A DNA stretch of 64,000 nucleotides from Porites lobata. Lineage: Eukaryota > Cnidaria > Anthozoa > Scleractinia > Poritidae. The notes below the pieces were generated by a model that had not been told where the DNA came from, did not search any database, and saw only the letters and a list, made by a program, of their open reading frames with translations. Of this stretch, positions 43,387-56,500 are shown piece by piece. Made by a program: the position numbers and the translations under genes. Position 1 is the first letter of the stretch; each line of letters opens with the position of its first letter. The stretch spans positions 602,001 through 666,000 of the forward strand of contig CALNXK010000009.1 in NCBI GenBank assembly GCA_942486035.1, written 5' to 3'.

Positions 43387-46300
43387 GGTTGGAAATTGTT
43401 TATTCAAAACGGAGATCAATTTTGTTACCATCCCGTTACGGTTGTTATCTAACGGTAAATACGTCATTTGATTTTTGCTATTGTTTTCGTAATAGTCAAT
43501 TTCCCTCTTCTTGCTTTGTCATCATAAGCCACCCGTGGTGGGCATTGTGTCTTCCATTCGGAGAAAGACACGCACTGATAGCAGTGGGCGAAGCATAGTA
43601 CAGCGAAAGTGCTGGTTTTTCCTTCGCAAAACGAATTATAGCTCAACAATGTAATTGGGTAAAAGGAGAGTCATTAGCAGTTTGCAACCGGAATGTTGGC
43701 CTCAGGAGCAATCTGAATGTATGTGTGGCTAACTTCAATTGACAACCTTATAGCGTTTAATCTAGTTTGCTCTGACCACGCTATCTGTTCAATTTACATA
43801 TTGATAGCTTATGAGTTTGAATAGCTCTACATAGGCTACCAGTTATAAGTGAATGGTTAATTAGCATTTGCAAAAAAATATAACGCGATCCTTGTTACCA
43901 AATGTTTACCGAAAATGGACGTTCATCGTAGGTCTTGCACCCTTCTAACATTTAACAGTTCGAGAAGAGAATTTCAATTAACTTTAAAACACATAACTAA
44001 GGGTTTTCAGTCAAATAATCTTTTACGTTTTAACAGCCAGTAATTTGTCATCGATTATGTTGATCAGTTAAAATTAATCTAGCAGATTATTCATGATATA
44101 TTTGTGCTCATCCATGTCACTGAAGAACCTAATGAGTGCAACGTTTATTCACACATAAACTAATTTTTCCGATAAATATTTAGCTTTTTCTTTAATAGTC
44201 ACATCTTGCGTTTTTTCCACCTGCAGACATGCCTGATTTTAAGCGCGAAAAGCGTTAACTTGGCAACTGGCGATTTCTGAATTTTTTGGCTTTGTGTCTT
44301 TTTTCGCTTTGGAGAAAACAATGCGGTGATCCATTAGGCTATCACTTTGTAAACTATAACTGAATGCATCTTTATCTATAGCTTTCATAATAGTCAGTTT
44401 CCCTTTTCTTGTTTCCCCACTACACCCCATGGAGACTAAAAAAACGTCTAGTCTGTATTTCAAAGAGAGACACGCTCTGCTGTTTGTCGAATGTTTCCGT
44501 GAAACTGGGCATTTCGTTGTCGACGTTTTAAATGATGCACCGGCAATAGTTCACTGGTTTCAATAGAAAGTTATTGAAGTTGCAAGGAAATATGACCCGG
44601 CCTTGACATTAACAACTTCAAAACGCACGCTTTTGTTTAAATTTGTTCGCTTTTGATTTGTTTACCTATGGTCATAAGCACACTTCTAACACAAATTGCA
44701 TTAACACTGCGATCACTGTGAGCAACTGCACCTCAATGAATAGGTCGGCATTTATTAAATAAGCAACTTTTGGCCAATAAGTGTTAAAAAAATTCCTTGT
44801 CAGAATTAAGCCTTAGTTAGCTTAACATGGTTAATCCATCGATCTTTGTTAAATAAGCTCTCTGAGATGATGAATCGGTATTTTGCAATTTTTAATGTAA
44901 AGGAAACCTGAAGAGGCAACAGTAAACTGCACTCGATTAAGGATGGTCAGTCCAGTATGGCTGGAGGTAATTAACATGGTTTACACACACACAAAAGGTA
45001 AAAACACAGATTTGGTCTTGCCTTTTCCGATCGCTGTCCATGAAGAAATAACTTCAGCTCTAACTTTTCTGAAAACAAGCGCGCAAATTTAAGTTAATAT
45101 AAACTTCATGGCAAAACCACGAGACAGTAATTTCCTCGTTAATTGCTTATTATCTGACGAATTTCATCCTTGGTCTTTTTTGCTTGATCTCTTATGTGTA
45201 ACATAACAGGTTTCTAGATCAACCCAGCTTGTCATGTCAGTTTAGAGAGTAACAATGTCACGACTCATTTAGTACTGACTCCTGTGTAAGTTAATAGTGC
45301 ACAAGCTCTTTCTGTATTGTTTAGTTTCTAGTAAGTAAATTTAGCTTTCCCATTAGGCCTATGTTACAGTTAGGACGCCCGTGGAGAGCAAACAATCTTT
45401 TTACTGAGTATTTTAAGACAGACATTCCATGCAGAGAGAGAAATAAACCGCAATTCATGTTCCTTAGAAAAGTTTCAACAGTTGTCGAGGAAAAGCAAGA
45501 ACAAAAGACCAACCTCGAAAGAGTTATGTTTGTGAGTACTTAAAATGTCCAACAGAACGAAGGGTTCTTTTCGAGATGCAGAGTATTCTCAATTTGCCTC
45601 TGCTAAACCATAACTTACAACGCTTGTTGACTGGTTTATTAGGAATGAACAAGTTAATTAAATTGATTAAAATCAATTAGAGGCTAGGCTATTTTATTGA
45701 TAAATCTATGGAATCATTTTCAATTCAGTTTTTTTCTTATAAAACTAAGGTCTGGGTTCTTAATCAAAATTAAGAACTCAGGGGCATAAATTCCCATTTG
45801 TTATGGTCAAGAGTTCGCTATTAATCAAATGTTCGTGATCATGGAAACAATCAGTACTTTGTTATGATCAAGATCGATTACGACAATTGGTTGTTTATTC
45901 AAAGTTAATGAACTCACGAGACATTGAACCTGAATGCTTTTTAAACAGCAAAGTTCTGACGATCACCATTTGTTTGATTTGCAGCAGCTTAGAAAAAAGC
46001 TTGAACTCTTTTGACTTTGAGTTTCTACCAAGTAAATAAAACAGCATTTTATTGAAAAGTTAGAACATCGTTTTTGATCCAGTTTGAAATAACTTCTAAT
46101 TCCTTTTTTTTAGAAAGAAGTTTTAAATGCTAAACAACAATACTCATGTGTCTCACTGGCGATCGCATAAGTTTTAGGTTGATATTGTTACACTGAAATC
46201 AGACTGATTGGTTCAATGATTTTTTACGCGTACGGTCGGTCGGCGATTGGTCCTGCTCTTCATTTATGAGCAATATATTTTCTTTAGGCTTAATCTTCTC

Positions 46301-49300
46301 TTTTGCATTAATATAGTAGAGAGGAAAAAACAACAAGTTTTATTTAAGATAAAAGCAGCAAAAATACAATCATACTAGAGTATTTTGGATAAACTGAAAG
46401 CAGGTCAGAATGTGGATTTAACCTCTAGAAACGTTTCTGTCAAGCCTTCTTAGAATATGAAAGTATAGTGTAAAGTGTCTCTTGCCCAAACGATTACATA
46501 TGCTTTTCGCAATTGTAAAGCTGCTATTAGTGCTGGGTCTCTTTTCTTTCGCCGGTGATCAAGTCAATTGAGATTTTTCCACGAATTAATTCCAAATTCG
46601 AACTGAAATGCCTTTTGTGCAAAAGTGACGAAAACATAAAATTCTGATTAAGTTCTTTGTGTGTTTAAAACGGAGGAAAAAAAGATTACTGATAAAGAAA
46701 AGACTTATTGGTTCCGCTTTTAGACATGCAACTTGAAGGTCTACATATGTACACACAATCGCTCGACTGAGGCCCTCAGTATATGTAGTAGAAATTCTTC
46801 AATTAGTTTTAGTTTTGAAGCAAACCTCGCCTTCTTTCAGCCTCACGCACAACTTCTTAACAACCTTCTCATCGCCGATATTTGTACACATCATCAGAAC
46901 CGAAATTACAAATTAAATGAATAATACCAAACCCAAATGCTGTTCTATTAGTCAATTGTCTTCGTGATTGTTACGTTTCTGCGCTGCACGTGTCGTTAAC
47001 GCTAATACACTCGTTAACATAGCGGTCTCTTTCAAAGTTAAATGATTTAACTTCGTTTTCTGTTTGAAGAATATCCAATTTCTACAATATCAGGACCAGA
47101 AAAGATGTCACAGTATTACCAAGACTTTGACTTGAAAGCCTGATACTTCCAACACTGATTTCCGGCTATTTCACCAGATACAACGTCGTAGCCATTCTTT
47201 TTCACATCAGAATATCTTGATGATTTACCGGAATTAGTTTGATTCCGCCTGAAGTATTGTATTCTTCTAGGGAGTCATAAATATCAGGATGATATTCTCC
47301 TCAGTTTTACTTCAAAAAAGGTAAAGAGAAAATAGTAAATATTGAGACGTTCAATCAAGACTCGAATCGTGATTTTTGTACTCAACCTGACAGAAACATA
47401 AAACAGAAGAATTGATTAAATCAACCCCGGTCAATCACGGCTGTTTTTTTATTTTCAGTTTTTGGATTAAAATTAGAATTTAACTCCGACTTCTGTCTTG
47501 CTTGGATGGCTGGCACTAAAAAATTTACCGACCAGAATAGGAAAAAGAAGAAAAACATGGAACGAAAACGGTAAATTATCGACAGAAGTTTAAAGACGCT
47601 TAGACGGTGACTGGCCACCGATGGTCCTCTTAAAACTTTCTTTTTTTAAGCGTCAAATTTGGTAAATTCGTTCGTGGTTCCCATGTCCATATTATTTTTG
47701 AACTGGCCGAGTGGCCGATACTCCACTAGGAATGTAACACCTCGATGCCTCCAAAATCAAATCAAGATGATTTTGGCCATCACAGTAAAATTTCTCAGGT
47801 TGGTACTACGTTTAGTTTTTTGCTAGGATGAACCTGTTTTGTTCCTTAAGTTCTAAGGTTTGTATGGGAAGTACTTTTATTTGCCAGACCTTTCCTGAAA
47901 TTCACTGATTTGAGGTCCTTAATACAGTTCACACTACTTGTGCGATGGCCATTAGGAGAGCTTTTTTCAAGTCGATATACCTGGAATCAGTTATCATTTT
48001 TCGTTTAAACTGTATGCATTTTCTAAAAAGAAAACCTAAATTAATATTGTCCCAGGAGGATTGGCATTTTGGGCATTTATCAACAATGCTTTCAAATATC
48101 TAGATTTGTGTGTTCATTGAGTAAACTACTTGCTGTTCGTGCTAACTAGACTGAAAAAAGATCCGTTGGTAGCTTGTGCGGTCCTTCTTGACAGTGGCAC
48201 TAGCTCCATCATTGAGAAACTTCCCTGTTGAACTATCGAAACAATAAGACTGATCTCACAAACACAACGCTTAGGTTTGTTTGAATTTAGTACGATGGCG
48301 TAGCAGCTAGAAAATATAAATATTGACCATATTTTATATGCGAAAAAATAGTAGTGTCACCTCTTATCTCTCGCCTGCTGGGAAACTGAATGGAAAAACG
48401 CTGAAAAACTAATATGATCCTTGAGAAATCACTGTGTACACTTGCCACGATATTTGATGTTGGGCCTGATTTGAAAATTGTATAGATAAACGGAAAAGAC
48501 GATGTTTATTAAAAGATAAGCGTCCTTTATTCTCTTTCTTACAGAGGCAAGTAGACGATTATCGATATAAAGACAGTTTACCATTGTATTTTTTATGAAC
48601 GGGTACTGTCACCCTCAAACTGTTTTACGACTTCATGAGGATGAAGAACATTCAAATAACAGTTAAGAATTTACCCCCTCCTCTGCAAAATTGCGTTCAA
48701 TTTTAATTTTAAAACTTTATCACTGGAGTTAAATTAGGAGCAAAATTTTTTAGATTGAATTTTACACCGATATAAGATCTTAAACTGTCACCTTAATTTT
48801 AGCACATATGAAGAAATTTCTTTTGCCGGGGACTTTTAACCTTAACATGAAAAACGAAAGCACTTTCCGAGAATCTATGAATACGCTTTAAGCTTTAAAT
48901 CAGTGTACGAAATAAAATGTAGTATGCACTGTTCAAACATAACTTGTTTTGCTATAATAAACTCTCCACCGATTTACTCTTGTTATCGCTAAGCAAGGAT
49001 TAAAAATTAAAATAACGTTGCCCAAGATAAACAATTCAAGTTTGTGGGCTCTGTGGGGACTCCTAAATTTTTAACAAAAACGATCCGCTCAAGCGACTAG
49101 TGATACGAATTGAAATGTAGAAAATTATTGTTATCGGGCTGGTAAATTTAGTTACGTTGCATTTAACGGCAGATTCAAACGATGCGACGCCGAAAAAAAA
49201 TAAAATATATGAAAATACTTTTCGGTAATAAACCACACCCGATCCCCGCATCACATTAAAACGAAGAAACTGGTTTCAGCGTTTATTGAATGGTTGCCGA

Positions 49301-52300
49301 CTATCAAATAAATAACGGAAAATAGCAGAGCGCCCATATAAAACGCTTGAGTGATGAAAGGAACGGATATACTGGAAAAGTTTATTTTGACGAATATTTC
49401 CTCTTGCCAAAATTTGTGTTGTTGATGAAATTGAGTGGCCAAGAAAGTAGATGATATAGTTTTTCTATCTTACTGCTTCGAGCTTGAAAACGTTGATTTA
49501 TTTAACGATTAGGAAGACGGTCTTGTGCCCTTTTTGTTCCGTTAGAAAACTGAGCATCGAGACATCTGTCTAGCGGGTTTCCTTACGTGCATGCAGTCTC
49601 GCGTGCTAAGTACGTTTTGATTTAAGATTTAAAACGTTTCTTTATAATCCATAAAATACTTCCGATGTACATAAATTTACTATCTAGTCGAAGATGATAT
49701 TATCATTTGAAAGTACCACGTAGCCGTTCTTTAGATACAGTTGCTTTTTTTAACATCTTGAGAAGTTTGCGTAGAAAAAAACACTTATGTACTCGACGAA
49801 CATTTTAGCTCGGCAAAACTCTATTTAAGAAAATGCAAGTTGATCATGTGTTGTTGAAAATAGTGTTTACTTTACGAGGAATATTTTTGATCAAGTTTCT
49901 CCCCATGAGTTGGGTGTGAAAACTTCTTAGCTTTCCTACAAAACAACAGTTTTTAGCCAGTCATTACATAATATCTTTCCTCACAAAGCACCATGATAAA
50001 CAGCAATCACTTTGTGCGTCAACGGCTACTAGAAAAGTAATAGTGTTGGGAAAGTTTACCGCTCCTCGACGACTAATATCTTAGTTTTAATTTCGCTTAT
50101 TTTGGAAGCTTCCTTTCGCATAGATTACATGGATCCCTGAGGGCACCGCAAAGTGACCCTCAGCAGTTAAGAGAATATTTAAATTTACTTTGCACCAATA
50201 ACTTTAATAAGCAATCACTGATTACCACAAACCAAAACAAAAGAAAAATAAAAATTGCTGATGACCGTATAGATAGGAAACGAGAACCGCTGGAGTTAGT
50301 GCTAATGAGAAATATCTTTGTCATTTACATTCCTGGTCGAGGTCGCCCACTGAGCCTCTTATATGCCACTTATTTTGCAAAGAAACAGTCCGGTCGGATC
50401 GTTTTAACAGCTAAATAAGAAAGATAAAACAAGTTTAATCTGTTTGTTGATCGCTACCTTGTACATTGTACTCGTACATTATGTGGTGTATGCTTTTTGC
50501 GAGTTGTCCACCTAAGGAACCACGCGAAAACACCCAAATGAACAGACTGTTAACAAAAACCTACCTCATCTCCGGGGCTATGCTCTTGCCTGTACCCTCT
50601 AAGATAGCAAATAAACCAGAACACGTTCAGCTTCCATGGCTCAGCCTAAACCCTTAGCTTAAGTTTCTATAGTAGGCACCTGGTTGATTAGAACTCTACG
50701 TCCACCGAAACCAGTGGCCTACATGGAGGAAAGTAGCCTAACGTGGGCTAAGCTCTTAGAAGGCAATTTAATACTTTAATAATTGATCATACATTGTTTG
50801 AAGGCGATTTGTTTGCTATTAAACTCATTTTTTACAGCACGTGTATTCTGAAACAAAGTGATGCTGGCCTTACAGGCGTGTGTCTGCTTGAAAACACTTA
50901 ATAAACTTATCTCGCCTTTTTTGTAGAGGGCCTCAGTGAGTGCGAGCTGAGAGCCGCTGTATTTGAGACCGGGGCCTCCTTGTTTCAGCGACGCCTAACA
51001 TCTCGCTCATCAAACTTTCACCTAGTAGTAAAGCTCGGCAAATTACATATTAGGTCGGCTTACAGTGTTCACTTGTGTAATTTTCTTCTTCCTTAGTTTA
51101 CCTCGAAAATTTTTAATTTGCTTTCTGGGGGATTAACAGTAAATTGGGTGTTTTCCGGTGATTATGGTATTAAGGTAAAAATTAAAAATGAAATACCCCG
51201 CTCTCAGTGTTTCGAGGTATAAGAACGGAAAGAAAATAACTTATGTTTGTGGTTACGTGTTGCTCTTCCAGTACAAATGCTATTATTCTTCGTAAGAACT
51301 GCGGAGTGAGTAATTTCCTTGATCCAAGTTTCTATACAACACAACACAATGACCCTTTTTAAAGGGGAATTAAAATTAACACTGCAGTCAATTGATGCAG
51401 TTTCAAGGGCAAGCGCTTTTATTTTGCTTGAGTAAACATTGAACTAGCCTGGAAACAAAACCTCAAAAACTGGCCACCATTTATTGATCTTCGGAATAAA
51501 CTCTGGCTGTTTTTCGCCCCTTTAGTTATTTCTGTCTCATTTACTTTAATTTATTATTAATGAGACTCGCATATTTACCTTCAGTAATGAAGAGACGAAA
51601 GTTATACCATTTAAGAGATAGTTTAAATAAAAGAGTAGTTATTGTAAAGAGTAAAATGTACCTTATTTTTCGGTTTAGAAGTCCATTAGCCCGGTAAGCG
51701 CTCTGATTGCTCGAGAAATAATGAGTTTTCCGAGGTAATGATCTCCCTTCTATTCTGATGCAAATTTAATTTCCTTCACCTCTATTTAAGTGTCGAAATA
51801 TTTCCGCACCATTTTATCCACTTTTAAAACCAAGTACAATGATAAAATGTTTTCTTTAATTCAATTTACGATATCCTTTCAAAAAATTCGAGAATCATCT
51901 TTGAGATTTTCTAAACAAAGTGAAAAAGAAGAAGTAATTTCCGCGTTCGAAAAATAAAAAGGGAACTGTCCACACCCTGGTTGCAGAAACTAACTGAACG
52001 GTTTGCATATTAAACGTACGCGCATGGTGTTCTACTTTCAGTTTGTTTTCCTTGGCTTCATCTCAGTGTGGAGCAATCTAACCGATGATTTCCAGATTAA
52101 AACTCGGTCTTCTAATTATAAAAGAAACGTTGCGAATTCGAGCAAATATGTTTAAGCACCTTTGTTCTCGACACGCGTCTGACACGCGACTATCAGCAGG
52201 TGCCAAAAGTATGCCCCGCCTAACAAAAAAAACCTAGATTTGATCCTAGATTTGCTCGTTTCCTACTAAGTAGACAAGACGTGAAATGAAAGTACATTTT

Positions 52301-53280
52301 AGAAAAATCAAGGTCATTCTAAGAGACCGATCAGTACTCGAAAGACCACAGTGACATTTCTTCCAGTGTACACACATGCATCAACGGTTAACTAGATAAC
52401 AACCTAATGTAAAACCAAATTCGAAACCTGAAAAATAACACATATTTGTTTTCTTATTACCATTTACTGCATGCTCTCTTAATAAAGAGTTGGTGGTCTT
52501 AATAAGAGTCGTTTCTATTGGAAAATGTTAGAATACCACTAATTAAATAAACCTATCTAATCACTGATGATTGATTTGGGCGCGAACTTCTTTGTGTTCA
52601 TTAATTCGTAATTGGGACCAAGCGTGTTTACATGTTTCCATTTCTGAAATGTTAATTCGAAGGATCTTTATCTAAAGGAGTAAAATTAGCAAAATATGCC
52701 TTCAGGTCGCGGCACCAACTAAATCGAGGAACATTGATAATATGCATTAAAATGACACGCATAAGACATTTGATTTTTACAGCACAACCGTTTTACAATT
52801 CCTTCGCATTAATTTATCAGAACAGAGGCTCGGGTGTTTAAAACAAGGCATTAAGGAGAAATCAAGTTTTGAGAAATTATGTCTTCGGGGGAACCTCGAA
52901 TCTTATAAAGCGAAACGTAACTACTTTTTGGGCCAAATTTGATACAAATGCAAAAAATACACCTGTGACCTTGATTTATTATTCGAAGTAAATTTCATTC
53001 TCCTTCCATCACTAGATTTGACCATCCGGATATCGGGTAGAAGTGAAAAAAAAAGTTTAGATTTAATCTCTGCTAATTCCGCACTTTGCAACAAATCTCC
53101 CTGTCGCGGCGATCGTTTAAGTACTAATATACCTTGTTTGTGTTTTCTCGTGCTCCGTACTCACTAACGGAAATTCTTACAAAAATCCATTAAAGCCATG
53201 TAGGAAATGTGAGGCAGTTTGTTTTTTTTTCCTCCTTTGGCGAAACCCTGTTGATCAATCGCTCAAGTCTCCGTAAGGGG

Positions 53281-53588
53281 CCAGCCAATACACATGCGCA
53301 GTTGGTATTTAAGGCAGGTGCTCATGGCCTCGGCAGCTCATTATAAGCGAGTAGCTCAGAGCTCAATGAGGTGTGAAGGGCATGATGAAAAATATTTGAT
53401 TTATTACAAAGACTTATTTAGTTTTGCTTAGCCATTGTTCACATCTTGATCATTGTCAACGGCAAACATAGCTCGGAATATAAAGAGCTGACGTTTTATT
53501 AAAATCTCATAAACCAAAAGTAAGTGAATACGTAAAGACCGGTGATCACTACAACTGAGCCAGCGGCCGTGTAAGGATCCTTGCCGAG
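53281..53588 (+). promoter_or_regulatory. PRDM12 promoter and 5' leader
   Basis: A CCAAT box (53285-53289), a CATGCGCA element resembling a half NRF1 site (53293-53300) and a TATA-like TATTTAA (53306-53312) lie in order about 280 bases before the PRDM12 start codon. If the TATA-like element is used, transcription would begin near 53335-53345 and give a 5' UTR of about 250 bases. Motif placement is seen directly; function is inferred. Confidence 0.5.
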
Positions 53589-56500
53589 ATGTCTGTTTGG
53601 ATAACACCACCACTCTTGGAAAACCCAAGCGGACCCCTGAATATAAGTCAGGAGGTCTTGAGAAGTGTTTTATACGGCAAATGGTGCAACGTATTTGGAG
53701 GCCAAAAGGAACTCACTTTTAAACCCGGTGTTTTGGAGAAAGTGGACTACAATTCCGATGAAGGTAAAAAAATCTCACGTTTCTATCTTCATTACATTAA
53801 GAGTATAAATTATTACATCGTAGAACCTGAATGAAATAGAAAATACAGCGCGATTTAAGACCCCGTTGCGTGCTTCGGCACCTCTAGAGTTTTGAGCAAT
53901 GAGAAATTATGTAATTACTTCTCTTTAAACTAGTGTTTAGTTACGGGCATTTAATATTGCTTTCTCATTTCCTCTGTTTCCACGCGTAGCGAAACACACT
54001 GTCAAGGGCTCGTAAATTTCGCGTTACATATTCCTTTGGAATTTAACTAAAGAATGCCATTAATTTTTAAAGACTTAGGGAAGTTTATAGTCTCTAGTTT
54101 ATTTTAATGAGAACTCTGGTTTTATTAAACACGCACCTTTTTACTTTTTTTTATTCAGAGTGTAGATGCTAACCTTATACCTTTCGCCGTACAGTTTTGA
54201 TAACTTAAAAATATACTAAGACAGGCAAGGAGAAAGAAAACGAACACAGTGTGTAAATTTGCAAAATCGCGTGAGATTATCCTCGCTTTCATATATTTTT
54301 ACGCAGCCTTAGAAAACGTCGCTCCGGGCTGATTCGAAATGAAAAAAAAGTGAATACTTTGATTTGTTTTCGTGTTGTGTCAAGTAACTTATACTCAATT
54401 TCAACATCTGTGAACGAAGACGTGCACAGTAGTGTTAAGGATATTGCGCGCTTGCTTACACTTGCTGGCATCATGTTTTACTCAATGCCTTACGAACGTT
54501 TTGTACTGTTTCCGGCTGTCTGGTGGAATGGTCATTAGTGTGTGATCTACCAGCAAACAACTTTTCAAACATGAAGGCGAAAATGCTTCCTTATTTCAAT
54601 TGTAATTTCGGAACGATAATAAGGTTTAAATACCCAATTTGCTTTGGGCAGGTGGACCTACTCCGAATGAATATGCATGTCAACTCGGAAATTTAACTAA
54701 AAACACTTAATTCTACCGGGTTTTGTAAACTGGCAGTGTTTCTTGGACTTTTAAGCTCTTTGAGCAAAGTTCATGCCTTATCGCTGGATGTTTTTGCGAT
54801 TGCAAATCGCAACAGGGTGAGATAATTCCCGTGTTTTCTTTTTGCTCGGCAAGTGATTCCTAAGTTATCGAAAAAGGTGACCTACATTGAAATTCTCGAG
54901 TGCTGAGGTGACATTGCACATCAAAGGAGATAGAGAGGAAAAAGAAATATGTTTGATCTTGTGTAATTTCGAATTTGATTTTCGAGAGAAATTAGCATGT
55001 TTGGACATTTTTTATCGTGTAATTAATGTCTGCTAGCTGGCATTAAACAAAGATTAGCATATCAAAGCACAGTAACATGATGTAGTAACAATGACCAGAA
55101 AACAGTCAAACTCAAAGCAATGAATGTAGTTAGACAAACGCGCTTCCTACGACAACTTGCCAGGCTCTGCCCCCAACCACGTGACTGCGAGTCAAAGAAG
55201 ACCTCGCCTCTATCGCAACATTGCATCTACTTGGAAAAAGTAAAACCAAACAAAACAAAACCAGCCATTGAAAGAAAGTCGATGAAGCTGCTTGTTTTTA
55301 TAAAACAAGCTTCCGTGCTCACTTAATTCAAATACGTGTGCCGTATTGTTCAACCTTCTTTACTTTCGCATTGTTTATGAAATTTTACCAATACCCAAAT
55401 AAAAACCTATTATGAGAGAAGTGTTCAGTAATGAAAAATCGCGAACCATATCCTTCCTCTGCATATCTTAACTTCCGCAATCATCTCCAAATTTACTTCT
55501 TTGGTTTGTGTTTCACACTGTGTTCTCCATCAAAGGCGATTGTTTGTCTCTGATAAGAGCCCAAAGCATAACAATTCGTTAGAGATTAATGCGTCGCGTA
55601 AACCATCCCTTTCTACCTGCTTATCACAGTGTATTTAGCACGTTCCTTGGGTTTACTTTAATTCAAGATCATAAAGATTATTATTAGAAAATCCTCGAAG
55701 CAGGTGGCTTCGCATAAATAACCTCACTAAAAATCTAAATTCATTACTAGTGAAGGATAAAAGAAAACTATTTTATCTTTCTTTTTTTAAACCGCGCATC
55801 ACGCTTTCTCTTTCTTTTTCCCGTTTCTGTACTATCTTAACTAATTTAACAATCTTCTAGTTCGGATTTCTTTCTAGCGGCGAAATGAAATAAAACGTTA
55901 TGAATAATTGATTGTACACGACTTCTGTTTACTGCAATTGAAAACTACATTACAGAATAGCGTTTCGTTTTACGACCGTTGCAAAAAAGAGAGTTTTTTA
56001 TTTTTGCTCTGCGTTTATTCCGAATTTTAACAAGTTTTTTCAATATGTAAAATCTTTACTCTTTTTTCCGTTCCTGTTTTCAACATCCGCTGACTTAAAA
56101 ACGCTCATGACAAGCAGTATTTTACTCACTTAATGCATATAAAAACTGTATGCAAGAATACAATTCAGTTATCTCGACTATAAAAATCAATTTTTGCTCA
56201 AAGGTAGAGGTGGATTGTTCAGTTTTTAGGTGATGAAAATGTTGTATATTTAATAGTACTAATTGAGTAGTTTCTGGTTTTGTGTTTTTCCTGTTCTTTT
56301 TAGAACCAGACGCTGGGTACATGAACAGTATCAAGCGCGTTGGATCAACGGCCTTGGTCCCGGTTCTAAGCAACGATAGCACCAAAAATAAACAGTTTAG
56401 CCTCGAAAATGACTCCTTTTTCATGGCATTTGTCTCCCTTCCGGAGCAGGTCACTATAGCGCCATCCTCAATCCCGGGAGTTCAACTCGGAGTATTCAGT

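Larger units (their letters stand above)
37805..53280. other. Long intergenic region between EXOSC2 and PRDM12
   Basis: No confident gene was found in about 15.5 kb. The left part (to about 41.1 kb) holds several repeats listed separately. The right part, 41.2-53.2 kb, is AT-rich, unique-looking sequence with only short chance reading frames. The exceptions are the weak exon candidates at 42889-43386 and 45370-45531. Its size next to a developmental transcription factor suggests cis-regulatory content, but no element can be named from sequence alone. Confidence 0.5.

Noticed and set aside
47421..47618. Minus-strand frame starting with a hydrophobic signal-like stretch
   Set aside because: The poly-Phe segment comes from an A/T-rich tract, and no splice partners or family resemblance were found.
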